Of a stretch of 45,966 nucleotides of DNA, positions 31,337 to 42,694 are shown piece after piece; the first letter of the stretch is position 1, and each line of letters opens with the position of its first letter. Source of the stretch: Welwitschia mirabilis (lineage: Eukaryota > Gnetophyta > Gnetopsida > Welwitschiales). The position numbers and the translations under genes were made by a program. A model generated the notes under the pieces. That model was not told where the DNA came from. It was given only the letters and a program-made list of their open reading frames with translations, and did no database searches. The stretch is taken from positions 158,779,670 through 158,825,635 of the forward strand of contig JBOZIK010000001.1 of the NCBI GenBank assembly GCA_051453625.1. The letters run 5' to 3'.

Positions 31337-33480
31337 TTTCCAAAACTTGGCAAATCTTATTAGTGCAATCTCATTCAATCAACTAAAAATTTGATACTCA
31401 TATTCAAAGAAATGCACATAATTAATTTTTACAATGGTATTTCAAAGGACATGATAGTAACCACTTGAATAATAGATAAAGGCACATAGATATCCCATTT
31501 AAGAAATTAAATAAAGGCACAAAAACATTTGACAATTGCATTCAAGAATATTGATAAGGTGGCAAGTGAGATAGGATAACGGTAACGTGCCAATAATATA
31601 TAAGATCATAGAATTGAAATTTGTATGCCAATAATACATCATGAAAAAATAAGATCATGGTCAAATTCTAATAGAAGTTAAACAATGACATAGTAAAGAT
31701 GTATTCATAATATATATCATAAAGATCATAAAAATGTATTAATCAATAATAAGCAAAGCATAATATTTTATAAATATTCAAACAAAAGCATGATATCAAA
31801 ACATGAAAGTATCAACAAAAAATCTGTGCTAACAATAAGTGTGTCAAATAACATCAATAGAGATAATAGAAACATAACAACAATGCGTGCCAAAATATCA
31901 AGAGTTTTTACCAATAAACAATGATGATGCTCAAGGATCTAATCCAATATCTCATAAATAATAACTCCAAGCCTAATAAGATGTTCTTAAGTTAAAAAGT
32001 TAATGTACCTAGTTGAATGCAATTGATCTATCAAACTAGATGCAACTAATGTACCATAACTTCTCCCCTCTTTTAGACAGCAAAAAAAAGGATCTAATTA
32101 CTAAGAGTATAGTCACTCATATAATGTTCATTTTGACCTTTTACATGACTTTCATCATTGTCATGGGTGGTGGAGGTTGGTTAGGTATGGGATTAGGAAT
32201 ATGTAGGTGGTGAAGTATGAAGATTCCTAAAGGAGCACTGAGATGTCTCACTTGGGCCCTCATGGATCTATGTTCTCATATGCTGATATGTTTAAGAAGT
32301 AATAGATGTACCAAAGAAACTAGCGGTAGCGATATCTGCAAATGATGGTGGTAACTACATGATGGAAATGGATGACATCTAAATGGGTTCAATGTGAGAT
32401 GGTGGTAGTGATGGTGAACATACTAACATTGGATAAGGTAGAGGTGGAGGTGATTAAAGTGTCGAATGTGGTGAAGGTAACTGAGTAGGATGATGAACTA
32501 GAATCTTGTAACCTAGATAGCAAAAGATAAGAGGCAGTGTATTTGAGCTCTTGGCCTCTATCTCTTATTACTATTGCCTCTACTATGATGGTCTTAGATC
32601 CTGTTGCTCCCCCTGCACCTGTGCCTATGTAGAAGCTTGATACCCCTTAAGCCTGTGCCTCATCTCCAAATGACTCCTCTATAGAATCGCTATCAGTTGA
32701 CCTACCAAAGTCATATCTTATATCATGTAAAAAATTAGGGACTACTTCCTCTTCTTCTTCTAACTCCTCCTCTGAATCTAACCATGTGGGAGTCCTCATA
32801 GATTCCCAACTCTCTATTGGCACCTCACTTTCACTTGCTATAAATTTGTGTTTCTTAGCCTCATTAAATTTTTACTAATTTTACTCATCATTTTAACTAT
32901 GAACTTTAATCCCTTTTTAATAGATGAAGAGCTTTGAGTTGTTGTGGAATAAGATCTTTGAAACTGTGAAAGTCTTTTACTTGTACCCTCATCTAATGGC
33001 ACTAGTACTTTTTGTTGTTCACTAAACTGTGCTAGTGGTTTCTTTTGCTAAATAAGATTAACCTATGGCACTACATACTAGCACTACTAATAATTAAACT
33101 AATGAAATAAGCATAATCAAACATTTGACCCTTATGAAATAGCAAGATAGTATTCATGCACAATATGAAATCCAAATCTATTTTTAATCCAATCAGTAAA
33201 TAATAAACAATAAAGGTTTACATGAGTTTACAATAGCTATAATTGTCTCCTCTAACCAAAATATTATAAAATGTGATTAAACTATGAATAGAAGAACTTG
33301 GAATCATCTCTTTGCTCGTAGTGTTCTCAATAATATTCATTCTAGTGTGCCCAAATAAAATACTACTTATATTATGCTCTGATACACTAATAACTCTAAA
33401 AGTAAAAATTTTCTTAAAATAATGTACATAAATCTATGAAAAATCTAAATCATCTATGCTAAGCAGAGAATTAACAAATT
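31337..33480 (-). pseudogene. Decayed env-like 3' region of the outer copia element
   Basis: Between the outer polypurine tract and the inner element, the minus strand keeps one clean coding stretch (about 32860-32690): SESEVPIESWESMRTPTWLD, then SEEELEEEEEVVPNFLHDIR, a strongly acidic block. Upstream near 33050-32900 it reads KKPLAQFSEQQKVLVPLDEG and RSYSTTTQSSSSIKKGLKF. Sirevirus-like elements carry an additional env-like ORF between pol and the 3' LTR, and this position and composition fit one. The rest is non-coding. A further purine-rich AAAAGAGGGGAGAAG near 32060 resembles another polypurine-tract copy. No RNase H or other pol motif is found here, so the outer element's pol is missing from this side. 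Confidence 0.4.
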
Positions 33481-34706
33481 TGAAGGATTAAGAACCCTAA
33501 ATGAAATAAAAACTAAAATACCTATGCAAATAAAAATTAAACTAATCTAAAAATAAAGAATTAAAAGTACAAAAATACTGATGGAGATGCATACAAGATT
33601 TATAGTGGTTCGAGAAACCTCCTACTCCACTCTCAGTGATTAACTTCTATCCAAGTCTGATCCAAATATTTACTAATCTCTTTCTAGGTATTTCAAGTTC
33701 ACATATAACCTTTACAATCAGACTTTTCTAAGGCTCAGTCTCAACCTTTAGCAAGAATATAAAATAGTAATAATGGTATGCTGTAATGCATAGGTCTCAC
33801 TAGAGCTCTAGCTCAAGAATGATATTTCTACACTACTTGAGAAGATAGTATGATCCATAATGTATAGTGCATCAAATTTGATCAAGTAAAAAATGATAAC
33901 ATCAGCTCTTGGTTTGTCTTTAATTAGGTAGAAGATGTATCAATGAGTTCTATAATGATTTCACAATAATTTAAAAGTGGTACAGTGATTTTGACTTATG
34001 GCAAATATATGGCAGAAGCTTTTTAGGCTTTTTACAAGTGAAAAATACTCTCCAACAAATAGAAAATAGGTGCTCAAATGGCTAAAAAAATTCTATTTCC
34101 ATCAGGACTGGTTAACCCCTCAAAATCTTCAGTCGACCCCATCTGGTACTGTCACTGAAGTTGGTTACCTTCATGTTCTTCTAGTTAATCCCTATTTCTT
34201 ATGGCTCCATGTTTAGTCGACCCCTTAGGATCTGGTTAACTGCATGTTCTATCACCTGCATATTAAACTGATCGATCCCTCATCCAAGAGAAAATGCAAT
34301 ACTATTCTGTGATCTAGGTCCAGTTGATCCCACAAAGGTTCAGTCAACTCCTTGATAACAAAGGGTGAAAATATTTCACTTCAAGTCTAGTCAACCCCTT
34401 AAGAATCTAGTTGACCCCTTAATAATCAGCTATGAAAGATTTGATGTTCAAGTCTAGTCAACCCCTTAGGGATCTAGTTGATTCCTCTATATTTAGTTCA
34501 TTATGGTGTAAGGTTTAGGTGCATTTGACCCCTTATGAATCTAGTCGATCCTTAGAGAGTATTTAAAACTAACAGGTTTAAATTCAAATTGTGTTAAAAT
34601 GTTTTATCTTCTGACTTGCAAAGATTAATATTTTCTGTAGAAGATACAACATGTTTTGCTAAATAGAAAATATTAGTTTGACATCAAATTGGTAAATATT
34701 AATTCA
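33481..34706 (-). repeat. 3' LTR of the inner copia element
   Basis: On the plus strand it starts TGAAGGATTAAGAACCCT and ends AAATATTAATTCA. It aligns along its length with 41372-42694. The U3 half (34106-34560) holds an array of (A/G)GTCGACCCCTTA-type motifs. It is about 1226 bases long. Confidence 0.85.
34106..34560. repeat. GTCGAC/GTCAACCCCTTA motif array in U3 (left LTR)
   Basis: About a dozen degenerate copies of a 12-base motif, alternately CAGTCGACCCC, CTAGTCAACCCCTTA, CTAGTTGACCCCTTA, CTGATCGATCCC, and forms with GAATCTAGT between them. The core GTCGAC is its own reverse complement. The right LTR keeps the same array at 42059-42540. Confidence 0.7.
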
Positions 34707-34711
34707 ATAAT

Positions 34712-34790
34712 ATGCCCCTTTGACATTAATGGAAAATTATACTTAGTTGAAAATATTAATTTTACAAAAACTCCCTCTCAAATAATACCC
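34712..34790 (-). promoter_or_regulatory. Polypurine tracts next to the 3' LTR of the inner element
   Basis: On the minus strand CATTAATGTCAAAGGGGCAT (about 34712-34731) lies just before the LTR start, and TTTGAGAGGGAGTTTTTG (about 34763-34780) a little upstream. The first repeats the wording of the tract near 35175, giving the serial polypurine tracts seen in Sirevirus-type elements. Confidence 0.6.
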
Positions 34791-35159
34791 ATTAAACTTA
34801 TAAAGTAATAGTTAACATTTATATCAAATGAAACATTTTTAAATGGATTTCAACTTATGCAATAATTAGAACAATTTATATATAGTTTATGAGGCATGAA
34901 AAATCCATGATATGTGACAAAAAATTTTTGATTAAGATATATTTAATACCCATTAATATATAATAAAAATTATTATTCATAATTAATTAAGTATGCATCA
35001 AAATGTAAAACAGTAGTGATACAAAATGCATTTCTATTACATAAATATTAAGCAGTACAAATAGAAAGGTATTCACTGGGAGCAATCACACCTGAGAAAA
35101 ACTGAGAAGTGCTACTGAAACACTGGAAATATTTGATGCTAATTGATAAAAACCTAAAA

Positions 35160-35205
35160 ATACAAATAATTATTTCTCCCTCTTTTGACATCAATGACAA
35201 AGAAG
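35160..35205 (-). promoter_or_regulatory. Upstream polypurine-tract copy of the inner element
   Basis: Minus strand: TCATTGATGTCAAAAGAGGG then AGAAATAATTATT. It is the third copy of the CATTRATGTCAAA(A)GRGG motif. It lies just beyond the end of the env-like ORF and is the reason for the chance frame at 35048-35230. Confidence 0.6.
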
Positions 35206-35254
35206 AGAAGAAAAATAAGCATAACAACATGAAAACATAATAAAAAAGAGAAGA

Positions 35255-36370
35255 TCAATTAGATTCTTTAGCTTTCTCCTCTAATTCTTCTTCAAAATCA
35301 TCTTCTTCTTCTTCCTCCTCTTCTTTGGCTACCTTTTGTGTGGAGCTTTTGGATTCTTCAAAAGTATCAGAAATTTCATATCCTATCATAATTAGAGCTT
35401 CTTTTATATGCCTGGCATGAGAGTCTATCCTCCCAAGGTATGAAAGAGTCTCTTCTGATGAGGCTTACTTGGGATAAGGATATTTAAAGAATTTCTTAGA
35501 ACCTACAAGGATATGTATGTAAGACAATGTCATGCACCCAACGATTAACATGGTATTGAGGGTTTCTAACTTTGAGTGTAACTAGACTCTGTACTAGTGA
35601 TAGATGTTGGCAGTCAACACTAAATAGAGAAGAGCCATAGTCTTGTGATACTCTAACTGAAGACCATATTTTTTAATATTATAGCAGGAGCATCAATATA
35701 ATACCTAATTCCCACTAAATACATCAAATTGGCCCTATAGTTGAAGGTCTCACCATGATAACCCACCAAAGGAAAGAAATTATAAGTAAAAATTAAATGT
35801 AAGAAATAGTACTTTAGGGTAAGGAGAGAAGTAGAAAGGGTGGTTTTTCACTTATGAAAGTTACCACAAAGTTCTCTTGTTACCTCTACCTTATCCTCCA
35901 TGAAATCACGAAGACACCAAAACTCATCATAATCTCCTCTTGGAAGATTTGCAATAGCAGTAATGAGGTTTGCATTAACTCTTATCTTCTTTTCCAAAAC
36001 AAGGGTTTCTAGGGTATTATTGTTAGCATTAAAGGAGTCATTGTTGTAGCACATCCTGGTGAGAAAGAAATAGGTAGGTCTTGAGACTTTAAGAAAATAG
36101 TAAAGATTAAGATTTTATAAGATTTAAACCACATCACGGAGTTCTCTTATTTCTCCTAAAGTAGTAGAATGCTCTTAGCACATAGGTTTCTTTTCAAACT
36201 TGTTAGCAAACTTTTCCATAGCTTCCTTAGATATTCTAGAGTAGAAATACCCTTGATCTTTACTTGTTGGCTTCTCTTGTCTCCTTCTAAAGGGATCCTT
36301 AACAATTGCAACCACGTGGCAAGGGCTTGGAGATAAGAAAACCTAAAAGAAAGACCTAGATCTAAAAGAG
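35255..36370 (-). pseudogene. Env-like extra ORF of the inner copia element, broken
   Basis: Downstream of pol the minus strand carries a separate coding region with few stops. It reads KIKGISTLEY in one frame and QGYFYSRISKEAMEKFANKF in another. The open piece 36054-35848 follows: MCYNNDSFNANNNTLETLVL, then RVNANLITAIANLPRGDYDE, then FWCLRDFMEDKVEVTRELCG. Next come LVGYHGETFNYRANLMYLVG and, at the C-terminus, SYLGRIDSHARHIKEALIMI and an acidic tail (KVAKEEEEEEEDDFEEELEE), ending at a TGA at 35255-35257. Position, size (about 370 codons) and acidic tail fit the env-like ORF of Sirevirus elements. No transmembrane or fusion features are visible, so a role in infection is not implied. The family assignment is inference. 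Confidence 0.45.
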
Positions 36371-36479
36371 ATAAGTGGCCAAAAAAAATGGATAGGGTTT
36401 GGGCTCTACTAGATTTTATAAGAAAGGATGATTAAGAGAGATTTGATTAAAAAATAGGATCCACTGCCTTTTCTACCAC

Positions 36480-36630
36480 ACTGTAACTTTATAGGTTTAA
36501 TTGACTAGTTTAAGATTTGGTCAACCACTGAGACATGGGTCATAGCATTTTAGGTCTAGGTGACTGGGTTTTCAGACTAGTAGACTGATTACATTCGGTT
36601 GACCAAATTCTAGATTCAGTTGATCATCTT
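36480..36630. repeat. GTCGAC-type motifs in the spacer between pol and env-like ORF
   Basis: GGTCAACCACTGAG, TCGGTTGACCAAATTCTAGA and TTCAGTTGATCATC repeat the motif that is arrayed in the LTR U3 regions. The spacer begins right after the pol stop. Confidence 0.4.
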
Positions 36631-36634
36631 GTAA

Positions 36635-39600
36635 TTAGTTAGAGGATGAAGAGATAATACCTAGTTTATTTCGAAGATGTAGAAATTTGTCAAAGTTTAG
36701 TGGTTTAGTAAAAATATCAGCAAGTTAATGATTGGTACTAATAAAATTCATTAAAATATTACCTTTTCCCACTTGGTTTCTAAGGAAATGATGTTTCAAT
36801 TTAATATGTTTAGTTCTAAAATGTTGAATAGGGTTTAAGAAATATTAATTATACTAGTGTTATCACAAAAAATAAGAACATGTTCAAAAACTATACCAAA
36901 ATCTTTTAGCATTTCTTTTATCCAAAGGAGATGGGTACAACTCCTCCCAGCTACTATATACTCAACTTTTGCTATTAAAAGGAATATTAGGTTTTCCTTT
37001 TTACTGGCTCATCCCACTAAGCATGATCCTAATAGAAAATAATTACCACTTATGCTCTTTCTATCATCTTTATACCTAACCCAATATGCATCACTAAATC
37101 CTATAAGATCAAAAGATGTCTCTGTTGGATATTATAATCTAAAGTCACATGTGCCTTTTATATATCTTATTATTTTTTTGATATCTTAAAGGTGTGATTC
37201 TTTTAGTTGGATTTGGTATCTCACATACATAGCAATACTAAATATTATATTGAATCTACTTATAGTTAGATACAATAAACATCTTATCATACTTCTATAA
37301 ATTTTTTACTCTACATATTTTCCATGTTCATCTAGACTAACTTTACAAGAAGTAGATATAGGTGTGTTAGTTGTTTTAGCGTTCTCTAGTTCAAATTATT
37401 TGATCAAAGCCTTTGCATATTTATACTAAGACATAAAAATTCCATTTTTTTTATTATTTGATTTGTAAGCTAAGAAACATTCTAACTTCACCAAGCATAC
37501 TCATCTCAAAGTGTGTTGTCATGATAGTAACAAATTCTTTTAATAAAACTTCGTTTAAGGCATAAAAAATGATGTCATCCACATAAATTTGAATAATAAT
37601 AAAATTCTTTTTCAAGTTCTTGATAAATAAAGTTTTATCTATTGTTCCATAGATATAACCATTTTTATTTAGAAATGTGGCTAATTTTTGATACCATACT
37701 CTTGGAGCTTGTTTCAAACCATATAATGCCTTTTTAAGTCTATACACATAATCAGGTTTGTGAGGATTTATAAACCCTTAAGGTTGTTTCACATGCAATT
37801 CTTCATTAAGGATTCCATTTAAAAAGGCACTTTTTACATCCATTTGATAAACTTTGATATTATTAAAGGCTACATAAGATAAAAACATTCTAATGCTATC
37901 TAGCCTTGCTACAGGGGCAAAAGTGTTACCCACATCAATACCTTTAATTTGGTTATAGTCTTACGCCATTAATCTTGCTTTGCTTTTTATCATATTATTT
38001 TGCTTATAATACCTATTTTAGAAAATCCACTTTGACCAAATAACATTTTTATCCTTTAGTCTTTCAACAAGATTCTATACATCATTCCTTTTGAATTATT
38101 GTAACTCATCTTGCATGGCCATCATTCACTCTTCATGGGATTCTACCTCTTTAAACTTCTTAGGTTTAATTTGTGAAATATAATAAATGTAAGCATAAAA
38201 AGTCTTCATAGAGTTTCTTATTCTAATCATTGAGCTAATGTCTCTAATGATAGACCCTAAAGGGTGATCTATTAGCTCTTTAAACTTTTTGGTAGAGACT
38301 TCTTTAGTTAGCACTTCTTCTTCTTTTTCAGTTGAGCTTTCTTTTTATCGTGGAAGTACTTGAAGATAAGTTTTATTCATTATTCAAGGGAATAGGTCTT
38401 GTGCTAACATAATCTATTTGCACATTTATTGATTCTTTCATGGTTAGACTTCTTTTGATGAAAACATGATAAGCTCTACTTCTAGTAGAGTACCCCAAAA
38501 AGATTGCTTCATCAGCCTTTGATTCAAATTTAATTAAGTGTTCTCTATTCTTGAATACAAAGAACTTACTCCCAAATACTTTAAAGTATGAAACATTTGG
38601 TTGTCTTCCTTTTCAAATCTCATAAGGAGTTTTATCCATTCTCGTCTAAGGTAAACTCTATTTATGATGTAACAAGTGATGCTCATAGCTTCAACCCAAT
38701 AAGTTTTTGGAACCTCCTTATCATTCAACATCATTCTTGCCATTTCTTAGTGGACTTGGTTTTTCCTCTCAACAATTCCATTTTATTGAGGCATTTTAGG
38801 GGTTAAAAATTAGTGTTTAATACCATTTTTAATATTATATTTTTTAAATAAATGATTTTCAAACTCTTCGCCATGATAACTTCTAATTTTCTTAATGGTA
38901 TAACCTTTTTCATTTTGAATTTTATTTCATATTTCAACCTAATGTTTATATGTTTCAAATTTGTTTGCAAGAAAGGCAGCCTAAGTATATCTTGAGTAGT
39001 TATCAACCATAGTTAAAAAATAGTCTTTTCCTCCTAAACTTTGTGTTTGGGCTAGACCTACCAAATCCATATGAATAAGCTCTAAATAAATTATTCTAGA
39101 AACTTGACTTTTGATTTTGTGTGAGGTTCTTACTTATTTTCCTTCTTCGCACGCATCATATAGACCATGTTTTTCAATATTAATTTTTGGAATTCCTTGA
39201 ATAATCTTCTTTTTAATAACCATTTTCGAATAATTATAGTTTACATGATCTAAATGTTTATGCCAAAGCTCTTTTTGGTTTACATGAGAAAAATAACAGG
39301 CATAAAATGATTAATTAACTATAGACATTATCTATTCTATTCGCTTTGAGAATACTGTCATTTGTTTTACCTTGTCTAACTTCGCATTTCATACTATTCA
39401 AGAAAACTTTGTGTCTTTTATCATAAATTTGACTAATGCTAATTAAATTGTGCTTAAGATCATTAATATATAAAACCTCATTTATTTTGGGTAAGATACC
39501 TCCACTAATGCTTTTAAAACCTTTGATCTTGACTTTTTCGTTATCATCAAAAGTAACTTCTTCATCATCAAAGTCATCCATCTATTTGAATCTTGGATTC

Positions 39601-39700
39601 TCTCCCATCATGTGTCGAGAGCAACCACTTTCCAACTACCAACTAGTTCCATTTGATACCTTGAAAACTATATGAATTAAAAGACTATTCAAATTATCAG
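36635..39700 (-). pseudogene. pol of the inner copia element: protease, integrase, RT, RNase H
   Basis: This polyprotein region would process the proteins, copy the RNA and integrate the DNA. Protease: W*LESGCSRHMMGENPRF at about 39600-39641, where the catalytic Asp of DSG is Glu and a stop precedes it; then INDLKHNLISISQ. Integrase: WHKHLDH and YDAC (one zinc Cys is Tyr), IHMDLVGLAQ, MVDNYSRYT, then IRSYHGEEFEN, whose Tyr at 38876-38878 replaces the second catalytic Asp, and PQ*NGIVERKN with the Glu kept. RT: FAPVARLDSIRM, YQMDVKSAFLNG, YRLKKALYGLKQAPRVWYQK and IYVDDIIF near 37570-37590 with its aspartates. RNase H: FSDAYWVRYKDDRKSISG, EYIVAGRSC, ADIFTKPLNFDKF. It stops at 36635. Many stops and frameshifts make it non-functional. 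Confidence 0.88.
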
Positions 39701-41305
39701 CTCTCACCCACTTAGTCCTTTTGGACTAATGTGGTATACATCCTCTTGAAATAAATTTGAAAGGAAAGGTACTAACTGAATTTAAAAACAAAAATAGTTT
39801 TCTAGCATTACAAAATAATTTGGAATGACCAAACTTACCACAAAAATAACATGTAACTTCAGAAATAAAACTATTTTACTATGATAACTAATTTTGCTGA
39901 TTTCATGGCCTTTGGGGAATGAATTCGATACCTGTCTTCTCATAAGCCGGTTTCCGTATTCCAAGCATCTGTTTCAATTTAATTGACCTTCTTAAAAATT
40001 TACTAATAAAATGTGACAATTTCTTTACCTCTAGAGAAAGTTCAGAATTTTCATATTTGACCATCTTGTACTTTGTTTCTAATTCCTCTTTTTCCTTGGT
40101 GAGAGCTTTCATTATTTTATTTAGATAATTGATGTGTTTTGCCAATTTTTCACATTTCATGTAAAGTTTGTGGTAGGTGTTTTCAAGTTCATTCTGATCT
40201 TTTTCAATGGAATCCAAACCATTAGGTTTAGATAAGAAAGATAAATTCTTTAAGGGAGCAACTATTACCATGAATGGAAGCCTTTGATCTCCATCTAATT
40301 CTTGACTAGAGCTATTATCATCCTCTTCATTTACATTGTCCCATGTAGCAATGAATGAACATGTTTTTGACTTTCTCTGATCTCTCTTATTGTTTGGACG
40401 CTCATTTTCAATGTGTCCATAATCTTTGCAAGCATAACATTGGATATCCTTCCTTTTGTCTTGATCTTTTTTAAACTTTAAATAACCTCTTTTTGACCCT
40501 CTGCTTGGCTCACCTTATTCTTTCCTTTGTGTAAAAATTTCTTAAATCTCCTTGCTAGTGGGACAACTTCATCATCATTAAGTTCTTTGTCTGATTTTTC
40601 TTATCTACATTTTCTTGCACACATTTCAAAGTAAGACCCTTATTTCTATCTTCAGTAAATTTCAATTCATAAGTTTATAAGTTACCTTGTAATTCCTCAA
40701 GTGCCATCCAATTAATATTCTTGCTTTCTTTAATGGCAGTAACCTTTGATTCACCATTTTGAGAGAGATCTTAACACTTTTTCCAACCACATTTGCTTCT
40801 TTCATTCTTTCACCTAGACTTGACATAGAATTCACGATGTCTGTTAGTCTGGTCAAGAATTCTTATAAGTCTCCCCCTCATCCATATAAATGTCTTTGAA
40901 CTTGGAAAAAAGCATTTAAAGTTTGACCTACTTAATAGTAGATGTTACTTCATATGCTATTTCAAGGATGTCCCATGCTTCTTTTGCATGCTCATAGTTT
41001 ATGATTCGTGTAGATTCATTAACACAAACTTCACAAAAAATTGCATTAAAAGCATGGGCATCTATGATAGCTTTGGATTTATTAGTGGGGGTTTATTGAT
41101 CTCAGGTTTTCGCTATCACAATAGTGTTTCCATGGGCATCGATTTTAGTCAGAGTGGGCATAATGTAACCATTGTAAATGACCTCCTTTGTGTCTGCATT
41201 TAGGGATCTGAGAAAAATTCTTATATAGAATTTCCAGTAGTCATAGTTTAACCCATCAAACATGGGTAGACAGCCAATAGAAAATCCATTTGAAGGGTTA
41301 CTCAT
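39700..41305 (-). pseudogene. gag of the inner copia element, broken
   Basis: The ATG at 41305 lies only about 50 bases past the primer-binding site. The N-terminus PMFDGLNYDYWKFYIRIFLR is the typical copia gag start (FDG.NY..WK..M..FL). Next come EAWDILEIAYEVTSTIK, LFSKFKDIYMDEGET, TRLTDIVNSMSSLGERMKEA, and after a frameshift near 40770 KVLRSLSKW. A zinc knuckle CYACKDYGHIENER at 40398-40439 has its last Cys changed to Arg. A charged helical stretch at 40271-39903 (NELENTYHKLYMKCEKLAKH, then MKALTKEKEELETKYKMVKY) looks like the coiled coil of Sirevirus gag. A second knuckle, CYFCGKFGHSKLFC at 39810-39851, keeps all four ligands. Several stops are present. Confidence 0.82.
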
Positions 41306-41357
41306 TATTAGGATTTAGGAGTCTAGACCTGTTAGGATCTAACAATGACTCTACCTA

Positions 41358-41369
41358 GCTCTGATACCA
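41358..41369 (-). promoter_or_regulatory. Primer-binding site for tRNA-Met
   Basis: Minus strand: TGGTATCAGAGC, the usual 12-base complement of the plant initiator tRNA-Met 3' end, two bases from the LTR end at 41372. It is intact and fixes both the strand and the LTR boundary. Confidence 0.92.
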
Positions 41370-41371
41370 AA

Positions 41372-42694
41372 TGAAGGATTAAGAACCCTGGGGGAAAGGA
41401 GTGAATAGGATTTAAAAATTAAACAAATATATTTACAAAAATATCTTCACATGAAATAAATACTAAAATACTTGTATAAATGAAAATTAAAACTGATTTG
41501 AAAATAAAGATCTGAAGGTATAAAAATACCAATGGAGATGCACATAAGATTTATAGTGGTTCAGGAAACCCCCTACTTCACTCTTGGCAATCAGCTTCTA
41601 TTCAAGCCTGATCTAGATCTTCGTTAATCTCTTTTCAACTATTTCAAGTTCACTTAAAACCTTTACAATTGGACTTCTAAGGCTTAGTCTCAATCTTTAA
41701 CAAGAATGCGAAGCGATGACAATGGTATGCCATAATGCACAGGTTCCACTAGATCTCTAGCTTAAGAATAATATTGCTACACTGCTTGAGAAGACAGTAT
41801 GATCAACAAATGTACAATGAATCAGATTTAACCAAGTACAAAATGATAACAATGACTTTTAGTTCATCTTTAGTCAGGCAGAAGATGTACCAATGAGTTC
41901 TACAATGATTTCACAATGATTTAAAAGTGTTGTAGTGATTTTAACTCATGGAAAATATATAAGAGAAGCTTTTTAGGGTTTTTACGAGTGAAAAAAAAAC
42001 TCTCCAATGGATAAAAAATGAGTTCTTAAATGGCTAGGAAAAATTCCCATTTCTATTACAATTAATCAACCCCTCAAAATGTCCAATCAACCCCATCTAA
42101 TGTTGTTACTAGAGTCAGTTCCTTACATGTTCTTTTGGTTGACTCCTATTTCTTATGGCTCCATGTCCAATCGATCCCTTAGGATCTGGTAGACCGCATG
42201 TCTAGTTGCTCGCATATTAAACTGGTCGACTCCTCATCTAAAAAAAAAATGCAACATTGTTCTATGATCTAGGCCTAGTNNNNNNNNNNAACTCCACGAA
42301 GGTCCAATTGACCCCTTCATGACAAAGGATGGAAATATTTAACTCTAGGTCCAATCAACCCCTTAGGAATCTGGTCGACCCCTTGATGATCGGTTGTGAA
42401 AGGTTTAATTCTCAGGTCTAGTCGATCCCTCAAGAATCCTATCAACCCCTCTATATTCAGTTTATTATGGTGTAAAGTTTAGATGCAATCAATCCCTTAT
42501 GAATTTGGTCGACCCCTTATGAATCTAGTCGATCCCTTAGAGGGTATTTGAAACTAATAGGTTCAAGTTCAAATTGTGATAAAATGTTTCAACTTCTAAC
42601 TTATAAAGATTAATATTTTATGCACAAGATACAAAATGTTTTGCTAAACAAAAAATGTTAATTTAATATCAAATTCACAAATATTATCTTAACA
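41372..42694 (-). repeat. 5' LTR of the inner copia element
   Basis: Plus-strand start TGAAGGATTAAGAACCCT, end AAATATTATCTTAACA. It is about 100 bases longer than the left LTR, including the 10 N run, and keeps the same U3 motif array (42059-42540). Confidence 0.85.
42280..42289. other. Assembly gap (10 N)
   Basis: Ten N within the right LTR; the true sequence length is unknown. Confidence 0.99.

Larger units (their letters stand above)
33481..42694 (-). mobile_element. Complete but dead Ty1/copia element, Sirevirus-like (inner)
   Basis: The element is bounded by two LTRs of the same family (33481-34706 and 41372-42694) with TG...CA ends. In minus-strand order it holds primer-binding site, gag, protease, integrase, RT, RNase H, env-like ORF, repeated polypurine tracts and 3' LTR. 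The integrase-before-RT order and YVDD mark it as Ty1/copia. The gag coiled coil, tRNA-Met primer site, env-like ORF and multiple polypurine tracts point to the Sirevirus lineage. In a hand-aligned LTR stretch of about 120 bases roughly one in six positions differs, nearly all transitions, so it is old. Flanks are AAATT on the left and ATTTA on the right, not a clean 5-base target duplication. Confidence 0.85.

Noticed and set aside
35048-35230. 60-codon minus-strand open frame
   Set aside because: Covers the polypurine tract copy after the env-like stop; no family resemblance.
38588-38806. Plus-strand open frames within the copia pol (also 39436-39675, 36857-37042 and 40988-41203)
   Set aside because: They are antisense shadows of integrase, protease, RNase H and gag, which read on the minus strand.
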